Origin: Caryophanales bacterium UBA3935
Lineage (GTDB): Bacteria > Bacillota_I > Bacilli_A > ML615J-28 > CAG-698
Direction of reading: 5' to 3'
NCBI GenBank assembly: GCA_002385755.1
Contig: DGED01000059.1
Span: forward strand, 3,386 to 12,773
DNA length: 9,388 nt
Notes under the pieces: model-generated
What the model saw: only the letters and a program-made list of their open reading frames with translations
What the model was told of the DNA's origin: nothing
The model's database searches: none
Shown: positions 1-6,688 of the stretch, piece by piece
Position numbering within the stretch: position 1 is the stretch's first letter
Layout of the letters: every line of letters starts with the position of its first letter
Made by a program: the position numbers and the translations under genes

Positions 1-198
1 TTGCTGTTCGCGGTGGTGTTAAAACTTGTAAACAACAACATCCTGGGCGGAGCTTATGACTTTAACAACATTGATTATATAGGCCTCGCGATAATGGTTT
101 TGATGTTTTCGCTCAAGGCGATTTATAAAAAAATCAGCCCGGTATTCTTAATAATTATTTCCGCGTTGCTGGGATTAGTATTGTATCAGTTCTTCTAA
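1..198 (+). CDS. Chromate transporter (ChrA-like), C-terminal fragment
   Basis: This is the last 65 codons of a membrane protein whose 5' part lies outside the window; the TTG at position 1 is probably an internal leucine codon. It shows two hydrophobic segments (about residues 25-39 and 46-64) separated by a short basic stretch containing KKISPVFLI, then a glycine-containing end GLVLYQFF. The pattern of a helix, a basic 'K-(I/L)-S-P' step and a final 'LLG-L-LY' helix is what I know from the C-terminus of chromate transport (CHR) family proteins, which export or take up anions. In Firmicutes these are often half-size proteins of roughly 180-200 residues encoded in pairs, so a second chr gene could lie just upstream. 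The fragment is about 38% GC by hand count, lower than the thr genes. Family assignment rests on a short piece, so another small membrane protein remains possible. Confidence 0.6.
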   Translation: MLFAVVLKLVNNNILGGAYDFNNIDYIGLAIMVLMFSLKAIYKKISPVFLIIISALLGLVLYQFF

Positions 199-227
199 AA
201 AACAAGCGGTTTTACGCTTGTTTTTTT
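196..227 (+). terminator. Rho-independent terminator after the chromate transporter-like gene
   Basis: An inverted repeat AACAAGCG / CGCTTGTT with a 6-nt loop (GTTTTA) ends in a run of seven T. The A-run on the 5' side can pair with the T-run, so the hairpin may also work on the opposite strand. It starts within the stop codon of the upstream gene and separates it from htpG. Confidence 0.85.
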
Positions 228-265
228 GTATAATTTTTCTTTGGCAGGCTAATAATAGAATAATC

Positions 266-292
266 TTAGCACTTATCACTTGACAGTGCTAA
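266..292 (+). promoter_or_regulatory. CIRCE operator (HrcA binding site) upstream of htpG
   Basis: The element is TTAGCACTT, 9 nt, CAGTGCTAA. The CIRCE consensus is TTAGCACTC-N9-GAGTGCTAA, so each arm matches 8 of 9 bases and the spacer has the exact canonical length. CIRCE is bound by the heat-shock repressor HrcA, classically at the groESL and dnaK operons. Here the right arm overlaps the -35 hexamer of the htpG promoter (280-285), so a bound repressor would block RNA polymerase. That htpG is HrcA-controlled in this organism is inferred from position; hrcA itself is not in the window. Confidence 0.93.
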
Positions 293-309
293 CGGAATGG
301 TAGTATAAT
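280..309 (+). promoter_or_regulatory. Sigma-A type promoter of htpG
   Basis: A perfect -35 box TTGACA (280-285) is followed after 18 nt by a perfect -10 box TATAAT (304-309). Transcription should begin near 315-317, leaving a leader of about 33 nt. The -35 box lies inside the CIRCE operator. Confidence 0.9.
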
Positions 310-334
310 AGTATTGATATCATGTATTAAATAT

Positions 335-342
335 TAGGAGGT
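335..342 (+). promoter_or_regulatory. Strong ribosome binding site of htpG
   Basis: TAGGAGGT lies 7 nt (counted from AGGAGG) before the ATG at 349. It is a near-perfect anti-Shine-Dalgarno match and fixes the start codon. Confidence 0.9.
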
Positions 343-348
343 TAGTGA

Positions 349-2265
349 ATGGCTGAAGTTAGAGAATTTAAAACCGAATCCAAACGGCTTTTGGATTTAA
401 TGATTAATTCGATTTACACGAACCGGGAGATTTTTCTCCGCGAACTAATATCAAACGCTTCGGACGCGATCGACCGCTATCATTACCTGTCGCTCTCCGA
501 CGAGCGCTTGCCGAAGACTCTTGATTATGAGATCTTCATCGCCATCGATAAGAAGAAAAGAACCTTAAGCATTACCGACAACGGCATCGGCATGACTTAT
601 GACGAGCTGATTGAGAGCCTGGGGACGATAGCGAAAAGCGGCTCGCTTGATTTTATGCAGAAACTGAAGAATAAAACCGACAAGGAGACGATCGAGATTA
701 TCGGCCAGTTCGGCGTCGGCTTTTATTCCGCTTTCATGGTCGCCAAAAAGGTCGAGGTAAGGACGAAGTCCCCGTTCAGCGAGGAAGGCTATATTTTCGC
801 GTCCGCGGGCGCCGAAACATACGAGATCGAAAAAGCCGAGGCGCTTCCGACGGGGACGACGGTCACGCTTTATTTACGGAAGAACTCGAAGGAAGAAAAT
901 TACGACGAGTTTCTGGAAGAGTATAATATCAGGCGCCTCGTCAAGAAATATTCCGATTACATCCGCCACCCGATCCGGATGAAAGTGAAAAAGTCGGTCC
1001 CGAAGCTTGACGACGATGGCAAACCGACCGACAAATACGAGGAGATCGAGGAGATCGAGACCCTTAACTCGATGACGCCGATTTGGAAAAGAAGAAAATC
1101 GGACGTTACCGATGAGGAACTTAACGATTTTTATAAGCAAAAATACTTTGACGCGAGCGACCCGATCGCGACGATCTTCATCAATGTCGAGGGCGCCGTG
1201 AATTATACCGCGCTCGTTTATATCCCGAAAAAGCCGCCTTATGACTTGTATTCGGAACATTACGAAAAAGGCCTGCAGCTTTATTCCAAAGGCGTATTCA
1301 TCATGGAGAAATGCAAAGAACTCGTTCCGGACTACTTGCGGTTTATCAAAGGACTCGTAGATTCCAGCGATTTCTCCCTAAACATCAGCCGCGAGATTCT
1401 CCAGCAAAGCCGGGAACTCGAGAAGATTGCGGAAAACGTGGAGAAGAAAATCGTCGGCCGTCTTAAGGATATGCTTAAAAACGACCGAGAAAAATACAAG
1501 GAGTTTTGGGAAGCTTACGGCGTGAACATAAAATTCGGTGTTTACGACCGTTTTGGGTTAAAGAAAGATTTGCTTAAGGATTTGTTGATTTTCCGTTCGG
1601 TTAACCAAGACGACTACATTACCTTGAAAGAATACGTCGACGCGATGCCGAAAGAACAGGAATATATTTATTACGCGTCCGGGAAAACAAAAGAACAAGT
1701 TTTATCCATGCCGCAAATGGATATCGTTAAGAAACAAGGCTATGATGTCTTGATTTTAACCGATGATATCGACGAGTTCGCGATGCAAATGCTCTTTGAG
1801 TATGAAAAGAAAAAAGTGAAATCGGTCAACCAGGGCGAGTTGGACCTGCTTTCCAAGGAAGACGAGAAAAAACTTGAGGAACTTGCCGAGGATAAAAAGT
1901 CGCTTTTGGAGAAAATGAAGGAGATTCTCAAAGATAAAGTAACCAACGTCGTTTTTTCAAAGCGGTTAACGGAATCGCCGGTCTGCCTGGTGAGCGAGGA
2001 CGGAATATCGCTCGAGATGGAGAAAGTGATCGCCAACCTGCCCAGCCAGGATAAACCGAAGGCATCGAAGGTGCTTGAGATCAATCCCAAACACCCGCTG
2101 TTTACGGCGCTTGAAAACCTTTATAACGACAATGACCCGATGTTTGAAGAGTTCGCGGAACTCCTGTATTCCCAGGCTTTGTTAATCGAGGGGTTTCCGC
2201 TTAAAAACCCGGCGGAATTTTCTCGCAAGGTTAGCGAATTGATGATAAAAGCGGCGAAATATTAA
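349..2265 (+). CDS. htpG: Molecular chaperone HtpG (bacterial Hsp90)
   Basis: This is a complete 638-residue Hsp90, the usual length for bacterial HtpG, an ATP-driven cytosolic dimeric chaperone that remodels and refolds client proteins. The N-terminal GHKL ATPase domain (about 1-215) shows NREIFLRELISNASDA, with the catalytic Glu at 32 and Asn36 for Mg-ATP, DNGIGM at 77-82, the glycine-rich lid GQFGVGFYSAF at 119-129 and GTTVTLYL at 169-176. A short charged linker (about 216-238) leads to the middle domain, which begins LNSMTPIWKR (239-248) and carries NISREILQQSR (345-355); Arg348 and Gln352 correspond to the ATP-contacting Arg and Gln of yeast Hsp90. The C-terminal dimerisation domain (from about 510) ends AAKY without MEEVD, as expected in bacteria. 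The gene is monocistronic, with a strong promoter, a CIRCE operator and a terminator. No key residue appears to be missing. Confidence 0.98.
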   Translation: MAEVREFKTESKRLLDLMINSIYTNREIFLRELISNASDAIDRYHYLSLSDERLPKTLDYEIFIAIDKKKRTLSITDNGIGMTYDELIESLGTIAKSGSLDFMQKLKNKTDKETIEIIGQFGVGFYSAFMVAKKVEVRTKSPFSEEGYIFASAGAETYEIEKAEALPTGTTVTLYLRKNSKEENYDEFLEEYNIRRLVKKYSDYIRHPIRMKVKKSVPKLDDDGKPTDKYEEIEEIETLNSMTPIWKRRKSDVTDEELNDFYKQKYFDASDPIATIFINVEGAVNYTALVYIPKKPPYDLYSEHYEKGLQLYSKGVFIMEKCKELVPDYLRFIKGLVDSSDFSLNISREILQQSRELEKIAENVEKKIVGRLKDMLKNDREKYKEFWEAYGVNIKFGVYDRFGLKKDLLKDLLIFRSVNQDDYITLKEYVDAMPKEQEYIYYASGKTKEQVLSMPQMDIVKKQGYDVLILTDDIDEFAMQMLFEYEKKKVKSVNQGELDLLSKEDEKKLEELAEDKKSLLEKMKEILKDKVTNVVFSKRLTESPVCLVSEDGISLEMEKVIANLPSQDKPKASKVLEINPKHPLFTALENLYNDNDPMFEEFAELLYSQALLIEGFPLKNPAEFSRKVSELMIKAAKY

Positions 2266-2266
2266 T

Positions 2267-2293
2267 AAAACCCCGCCAAAAGCGGGGTTTTTT
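2267..2293 (+). terminator. Rho-independent terminator of htpG
   Basis: Stem CCCCGC / GCGGGG, extended by A-T pairs, with loop CAAAA and a six-T tail. It lies directly after the htpG stop codon and makes htpG a single-gene transcription unit. Confidence 0.93.
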
Positions 2294-2304
2294 GCTCTCA
2301 AACC

Positions 2305-2333
2305 TTTACACGCCAAATTAACGGTGGTATAAT
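2305..2333 (+). promoter_or_regulatory. Sigma-A type promoter of the PIG-L deacetylase gene
   Basis: TTTACA (2305-2310), 17 nt, TATAAT (2328-2333). The expected start near 2340 gives a leader of about 23 nt that carries the ribosome binding site GGAGG at 2354-2358, 4 nt before the ATG. Confidence 0.85.
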
Positions 2334-2362
2334 TTTATTGGATAATTTTACTTGGAGGTATT

Positions 2363-3133
2363 ATGAATTTTGAAACTTTAATGTCTCTGGCGCCGCTTCC
2401 GGACCCGATGAAGACAAAAACGGCTCTTTTTATCGGCCCGCATCCCGACGATATAGAATACGGTTCCGGCGCGACCGCGAGAAAATTGGTCGATAGCGGC
2501 GCGGAAGTCCATTTTTTAATAGTCACGGACGGGGGCTCGGGATCGAGAGACCCGGAAATGACGGTTGAAAGATTAAAGGAAATCAGGCTGCGAGAAAGCA
2601 AGGACGCCGCCGCCTTTTTGGGCGTTCACTCCGTGGAGATCCTGCCTTTTCCCGACGGCGGTATCTATCAATTTCACGATATGGTGAAGGCGATTGCCGA
2701 AAAGATGTTAGCAATCCGTCCCGACGGAGTCTTTACAACCGACCCGCTTTTATCAACGGAAACCCATCCCGATCATCTGAATTGCGGAAGAGCGACGGGA
2801 GCCGCGCTCACGGTCGCCAAATTCCGCTTGTCCATGGAACGTTACGGAATCGAGGGCCAAGAACCGCTTGCGTCGGCCGTTAATCTCTTTTATTATTTCA
2901 CTGACCGGCCTAACGTTATCGTGCCCGTTTCGAAAGCGGACATGGAGGCTAAGTTTAACGCGGTCTTAAGGCACGAAAGCCAAATAGACGAGACTTTCGA
3001 GAAAATAAAACTCTACTTTTACTACAAAGCCAACACTCTCGGACAGAAAATCGGCAGCCTATACGCCGAGGGGTTTTACGGTCTATCCCCGGAACATCAA
3101 CATTGTTTCATGGAGAATCTATCAAAACACTAG
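2363..3133 (+). CDS. PIG-L / LmbE family N-acetylglucosaminyl-type deacetylase
   Basis: The 256-residue protein belongs to the zinc-dependent PIG-L (LmbE) deacetylase family, which removes acetyl groups from N-acetylglucosamine-containing substrates (GlcNAc-PI, the mycothiol and bacillithiol precursors, and others). Visible motifs are PHPDD at 26-30 (a zinc-binding His-Pro-Asp-Asp, with the Asp as general base), TDGGSGSRDP at 55-64, RLKEIRLRES at 70-79, FPDGG at 96-100 and HPDH at 135-138, which supplies a further zinc-binding His. There is no signal peptide or membrane segment, so it should act in the cytosol. The start is set by GGAGG just upstream. It has its own promoter and terminator, so neighbours say little about the substrate. 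A BshB-like role in bacillithiol synthesis is possible, but no other bsh gene is in view, and detoxification or polysaccharide roles are equally open. The family is certain; the substrate is not. Confidence 0.92.
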   Translation: MNFETLMSLAPLPDPMKTKTALFIGPHPDDIEYGSGATARKLVDSGAEVHFLIVTDGGSGSRDPEMTVERLKEIRLRESKDAAAFLGVHSVEILPFPDGGIYQFHDMVKAIAEKMLAIRPDGVFTTDPLLSTETHPDHLNCGRATGAALTVAKFRLSMERYGIEGQEPLASAVNLFYYFTDRPNVIVPVSKADMEAKFNAVLRHESQIDETFEKIKLYFYYKANTLGQKIGSLYAEGFYGLSPEHQHCFMENLSKH

Positions 3134-3155
3134 TTGCCTAAAGGCAACTTTTTTT
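3132..3155 (+). terminator. Rho-independent terminator of the PIG-L gene, overlapping its stop codon
   Basis: Stem AGTTGCC / GGCAACT with loop TAAA and a T run through 3155. The first two stem bases are the last two bases of the TAG stop codon (3131-3133). Confidence 0.9.
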
Positions 3156-3160
3156 ATAAC

Positions 3161-3190
3161 TTGATAATCGGCATGTTTCCGTTATATAAT
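3161..3190 (+). promoter_or_regulatory. Promoter of the thrC-thrB-hom operon
   Basis: TTGATA (3161-3166), 18 nt, TATAAT (3185-3190). The predicted start near 3196-3198 lies only a few bases before the ribosome binding site, so the leader is about 18 nt. That leaves no room for a T-box, threonine attenuator or riboswitch. The box begins six bases after the T-tract of the preceding terminator. Confidence 0.82.
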
Positions 3191-3202
3191 ATATTCGGTT
3201 TC

Positions 3203-3207
3203 GGAGG
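3203..3207 (+). promoter_or_regulatory. Ribosome binding site deciding the thrC start
   Basis: GGAGG lies 7 nt before the in-frame ATG at 3215. The nearby ATG at 3210 is out of frame and too close. The reading frame stays open upstream to 3134, but that stretch contains the terminator tail and the promoter, so 3215 is the real start. Confidence 0.88.
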
Positions 3208-3214
3208 TTATGAT

Positions 3215-4675
3215 ATGTTTCGCAGCACGCGCCAAAACCGCCCCGCAAGCGGAGAGCGGGCAATCGTCGAGGGGATGGACGGAGACGGCGGTTTGTTCGT
3301 TCCGAAAGTCCTTCCCGCCTTGTCTTTAGACGAGCTTTATTCCCTGGATTACCGGGGTCTTTCGTCCCGAATCCTGGGAGCGTATTTCCCCGGGTTTGCC
3401 GAGGAGAAAATAAAAAGGATTGTTTCCGAGGCCTATGACGATAGGTTTGCCGTTCCCGAGGTCGTCAACCTGCGGGAAGCCGGGGGCGTTTATTTCCTCG
3501 AACTCTTTCACGGGCCCACGCTGGCGTTTAAGGATATCGCCCTTTCCGTTTTGCCAAGCCTGTATATGGAAAGCAAGAAAAAGATGGGAAGCGATAAAGG
3601 AACGCTCTTTCTGACGGCAACTTCGGGGGACACCGGGAGCGCCGCCCTGGCCGCTTTTTCCGGCATGCCCGAGGTCGCATCCGTCGTTTTGTACCCGGAA
3701 AACGGGGTCGGGAGCATCCAGGAATGCCAGATGCTCCGTTATTCCGAGGGGCGATCCTTGGCGGTCGCCTATGACGGGGATTTTGACGCAATCCAGGGTT
3801 TCGTCAAGCGAGTAATGACCGATAAGGATATATTGGGCCGGGATATTGATCTCGCTTCGGCCAATTCGATAAATATCGGCCGGCTTATCCCGCAGGTCGC
3901 GTATTATTTTTATGCCTACGCGCGGCTTGTTTCGGACGGGGCGATAAAGGCGGGGGAAAAAATCAACTTCGTAGTCCCGACCGGCAATTTCGGGAATGTC
4001 TTCGCCGGCTACTTCGCCAGGCGGATGGGACTCCCGGTCGGACGATTAATTTGCGCTTTAAACCGCAACCGGTCCCTGGGAAAGTTATTCAAGACCGGGC
4101 GTTTCCGCCGCCGGAAGCGGCTTATTAAAACAATAACGCCGGCCATGGATATCCTTGTTCCGTCAAATTTGGAGCGGCTTTTGTATTACGCGGCGGGGGA
4201 AGAGAGCGAGGCTGTTTTGGAGTTGACGCGGTCGCTCAGGACGAGGGGCGCTTTCCGGATTCCGGGTCCGGCGCTTGCCGGGATGAACGGATTCGCTTCC
4301 TATTGGGCGAGCGAGAAGGACACGCTTTCCGCCATAAACTACGTTTACTCTCGTCACGGTTATTTGATTGACCCGCACACGGCCGTCGGGTATCACGCGT
4401 ACTTACAATACAAGTCGCGCGCGCGTGATAAAACAAAAACCGTTATTCTCGCCACCGCTCATCCGTTTAAATTTCCCGCGACAGTTTTGAAGGCCTTGGG
4501 GAAAGATTGCGATGATGAATTTTTGGGGCTAGAGGTCTTAAGCGGGATAACCGGGATTGAAACGTCCGCTTCCTTAACCGGTTTGGAAAAATACCGGGCA
4601 AGGAAGAGCGTTTGGACCGCGGACTCGGCCGAAAGCAAATTGAAAGCGAGGTTGAAAGCATGCGGATTACGGTAA
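3215..4675 (+). CDS. thrC: Threonine synthase
   Basis: This is a 486-residue PLP-dependent (fold type II) enzyme that converts O-phosphohomoserine to threonine and phosphate. The N-terminus FRSTRQ fits the family's opening helix. GDGGLFVP at 23-30 is the usual 'dGGL(f/y)vP' signature, HGPTLAFKD at 99-107 holds the PLP Schiff-base lysine Lys106, and TATSGDTGSA at 134-143 is the phosphate-cradle loop. SANSINIGRL (215-224), PTGNFGN (255-261) and PSNLERLL (316-323) are also typical. The length matches the longer bacterial/fungal type (about 430-510) rather than the short 350-residue type. The start follows from the GGAGG and promoter just upstream. It is the first gene of the operon, overlapping thrB by 16 nt. 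Odd point: the usual 'ATN-x-ND' segment reads ALNRNRSLGKLF (281-292), which loses a Thr and an Asp. The protein is otherwise intact. Confidence 0.96.
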   Translation: MFRSTRQNRPASGERAIVEGMDGDGGLFVPKVLPALSLDELYSLDYRGLSSRILGAYFPGFAEEKIKRIVSEAYDDRFAVPEVVNLREAGGVYFLELFHGPTLAFKDIALSVLPSLYMESKKKMGSDKGTLFLTATSGDTGSAALAAFSGMPEVASVVLYPENGVGSIQECQMLRYSEGRSLAVAYDGDFDAIQGFVKRVMTDKDILGRDIDLASANSINIGRLIPQVAYYFYAYARLVSDGAIKAGEKINFVVPTGNFGNVFAGYFARRMGLPVGRLICALNRNRSLGKLFKTGRFRRRKRLIKTITPAMDILVPSNLERLLYYAAGEESEAVLELTRSLRTRGAFRIPGPALAGMNGFASYWASEKDTLSAINYVYSRHGYLIDPHTAVGYHAYLQYKSRARDKTKTVILATAHPFKFPATVLKALGKDCDDEFLGLEVLSGITGIETSASLTGLEKYRARKSVWTADSAESKLKARLKACGLR

Positions 4676-5532
4676 CGGTGCCCGCTACAAGCGGAAATGT
4701 CGGCCCCGGCTTTGACGCCATGGGTTTGGCTTTGGCGCTTTATAATCAGTTTGAGTTCGAGCCGGCGGAGCGGTGGGAGTTCGTCGGGTTTTCGGAAAAG
4801 TACCGGACGGAAGACAATATGGTGGTTCGGGCGTTTAAAAAAACGTTCGAGGCCGCTAATGTCCCGCCGCGACCTTTCCGCGTCGCCTTGACTCAATGCA
4901 TTCCAATTGCCCGGGGATTGGGGAGCAGCGCTTCCTGTATCGTGGCCGGCGTCACGGCCGCGAATTATTATCTAGAAGGTCGTTTGAGCGCGAGAGAACT
5001 TTTAAACATCGCGGCGGAAATCGAGGGGCACCCCGATAACGTCGCGGCAGCTTTTCACGGGTCGCTGATTTGCGCTTATGAGCAAAATAACGATTTTTAT
5101 TATGTTAAATACCCGGTTTGCGAAAGTCTCCTTTTTACCGTCGCGATTCCGAATTTCACACTTCCGACCGCGAAGGCTCGCGCGGCGTTGCCGGACGCGC
5201 TTTCCTACGATAAGATAACTTATTCCTTGGCGCGGGCGATAAACATTCCCGACGCCATGGGAAGAGGCGAGATCGACAAATTATTCTTTTTGCTTGATGA
5301 CCGCCTGCACCAACCGTACCGGTTGGCTTTGATTAGCGAAAGTCAGAAGTTCCGGAGTTTTTCCCGGAAACATAAAATCCCGTTTTGGGTAAGCGGCGGC
5401 GGTCCCGCGCTCGTTTTTGTTTCCAAGCAAAATATTGACTATATGCTTCAACATATCCAGCTTGATTTCCGCTGGCAATTCATCACTTTAAAAGTCGACC
5501 GGGATGGAACGAGAGTGAGGGAAAAACGGTGA
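4660..5532 (+). CDS. thrB: Homoserine kinase
   Basis: This is a 290-residue GHMP-superfamily kinase that phosphorylates homoserine with ATP, making the substrate of ThrC. Family motifs are PATSGNVGPGFD at 8-19 (motif 1), PIARGLGSSAS at 82-92 (the glycine- and serine-rich ATP phosphate loop), GHPDNVAAA at 123-131, LPTAKAR at 168-174, HQPYR in the C-terminal half and SGGGPALVF at 245-253 (motif 3). The length is normal for bacterial ThrB. The ATG at 4660 is chosen because homology begins at MRITVTVPA and GAGG (4648-4651) sits 8 nt upstream; the longer open frame from 4612 lies inside thrC and has no such signal. It overlaps the end of thrC by 16 nt and the start of hom by 4 nt, which implies translational coupling. 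It should act in the cytosol. Motif 3 reads SGGGPA where many homologues have SGAGPT, a mild variant. Confidence 0.96.
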   Translation: MRITVTVPATSGNVGPGFDAMGLALALYNQFEFEPAERWEFVGFSEKYRTEDNMVVRAFKKTFEAANVPPRPFRVALTQCIPIARGLGSSASCIVAGVTAANYYLEGRLSARELLNIAAEIEGHPDNVAAAFHGSLICAYEQNNDFYYVKYPVCESLLFTVAIPNFTLPTAKARAALPDALSYDKITYSLARAINIPDAMGRGEIDKLFFLLDDRLHQPYRLALISESQKFRSFSRKHKIPFWVSGGGPALVFVSKQNIDYMLQHIQLDFRWQFITLKVDRDGTRVREKR

Positions 5533-6680
5533 GCAAGAGTATAAGCGCCGCGTTGCTCGGGCTGGGAACCGTCGGTTACGGCGTTCGCCGGCTTTTGGAA
5601 GAAAACCGGGGCATAAACATCGAAATAAAAAAGATATTGGTCCGCCAACCGGAAAAACACGGCGATATCGATCCCGGGTTGCTTACGACCGATCTTGACG
5701 GGATTATTTCGGACCCGGGAATCGAGCTGGTTATCGAGGCGATGGGCGCCGGCGCGTTCGGCTACGCGGCGATAAGGCGCTCCCTGGTAAGCGGTAAATC
5801 GGTGATTACCGCGGACAAGGAAATCGTCGCCCGGCATTTGCCGGAGCTTTCGACGCTCGCGGAAGCGCGGGACGCGCGTTTCTATTTCGAGGCGGCCGCG
5901 GGCGGCGCCGTCCCGGTTATCAGGAATTTGCTTGCGATCAGAAAATATGACCGGGTTGAAAGCGTTGCGGGGATTGTTAACGGCACCGCGAATTATATTC
6001 TGACCCAAATGTTCCGCCGGGATATTGATTTTGCTTCCGCTTTAGCCGCGGCTCGGGAAGCGGGGTTCGCGGAGGCGGACCCTGAAGATGATGTCAGCGG
6101 TATTGACAGCGCGAGAAAAATCGCGATCTTAGCGGCGCTCGCTTACGACGTCTTTGTTCCATCCGAGCATATCTATCGTTACGGCATCGCGAATATAACC
6201 AAAGAGGATATCGCCTTTATTAAAAGCATCGGCCGCGTCGTGAAATTAATCGCTTTCGCGCGGCGCCGCGGGGAAACAATCGAAATCGGCGTCGAGCCGA
6301 CGCTGGTTCATGGCGACGGCGTTTTCGCCGGCGTCGAGGACGAGGATAACGCGATCTTTATCGAGGGAAAGGCGTCGGGCAATCTCGGATTCTCCGGCAA
6401 AGGCGCCGGCCGCTACCCGACGGCCGCGGCCGTTCTTTCCGACTGTCTCGCCTACCGCGAGGGGGTCAAGTCTTTCGTGTTTCGGGAAGACGACGGGATT
6501 TCCTTCGCGTCGCCGGAACGCGGCCAATATTATCTGCGCGTCGCCGACCCGGCGGCGATTCCCAATTTTCTTATTTCCATGCGCCGGGGGAATCACATCA
6601 TCACCGGGGAGATTGACTGGAGGATTCTCGCCAGATTGGCGGATAATGTGGCGTTTTGCGGAAAAATCATGAATATTTGA
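5529..6680 (+). CDS. hom: Homoserine dehydrogenase with a shortened C-terminus
   Basis: This 383-residue enzyme reduces aspartate semialdehyde to homoserine with NAD(P)H. The Rossmann motif GLGTVGYGV is at 11-19. TADKEIVA at 94-101 holds a conserved catalytic Lys97; the usual 'ANK' reads ADK. FEAAAGGAVPVI (120-131) and GIVNGTANYILTQM (148-161) are family signatures. EADPEDDVSGIDSARK (182-197) carries the catalytic Asp193 and Lys197, and GKGAGRYPTAAAVLSD (290-305) ends the catalytic part. Bacterial Hom proteins usually run to 410-440 residues with a regulatory ACT domain. Here only YYLRV (334-338), which resembles the ACT entry strand, and about 45 unrelated-looking residues follow. The start is the GTG of a GTGA overlap with the thrB stop; GAGG at 5517-5520 is 8 nt upstream. 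It is the last gene of the operon, and no terminator hairpin follows it. Confidence 0.95.
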   Translation: MSKSISAALLGLGTVGYGVRRLLEENRGINIEIKKILVRQPEKHGDIDPGLLTTDLDGIISDPGIELVIEAMGAGAFGYAAIRRSLVSGKSVITADKEIVARHLPELSTLAEARDARFYFEAAAGGAVPVIRNLLAIRKYDRVESVAGIVNGTANYILTQMFRRDIDFASALAAAREAGFAEADPEDDVSGIDSARKIAILAALAYDVFVPSEHIYRYGIANITKEDIAFIKSIGRVVKLIAFARRRGETIEIGVEPTLVHGDGVFAGVEDEDNAIFIEGKASGNLGFSGKGAGRYPTAAAVLSDCLAYREGVKSFVFREDDGISFASPERGQYYLRVADPAAIPNFLISMRRGNHIITGEIDWRILARLADNVAFCGKIMNI

Positions 6681-6688
6681 TTAAATGC

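Noticed and set aside
874..1260. Antisense open frame of 128 codons within htpG
   Set aside because: It lies wholly opposite a well-conserved chaperone gene, has no ribosome binding site I could see and resembles no family; it is a shadow of biased codon use.
3134..3214. N-terminal extension of threonine synthase by 27 residues
   Set aside because: The stretch contains the terminator T-tract, the promoter and the ribosome binding site; GGAGG at 3203-3207 points to the ATG at 3215, and family homology starts there.
3156..3214. Threonine-responsive attenuator or T-box before thrC
   Set aside because: The predicted leader is only about 18 nt; the hairpin just upstream overlaps the previous gene's stop codon and is its terminator.
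4612..4659. N-terminal extension of homoserine kinase inside thrC
   Set aside because: No ribosome binding site was seen for it, and homologues begin at MRITVTVPA, coded from 4660.
5530..5532. Possible use of TGA as tryptophan (Mollicutes code)
   Set aside because: Tryptophans in the genes examined are coded TGG, and TGA ends thrB and hom exactly where family lengths or the next start require it.
5448..6008. Antisense open frame of 186 codons across the thrB-hom junction
   Set aside because: The long frame arises from GC-rich codons of hom on the other strand; its product is Arg-rich and has no recognisable domain.
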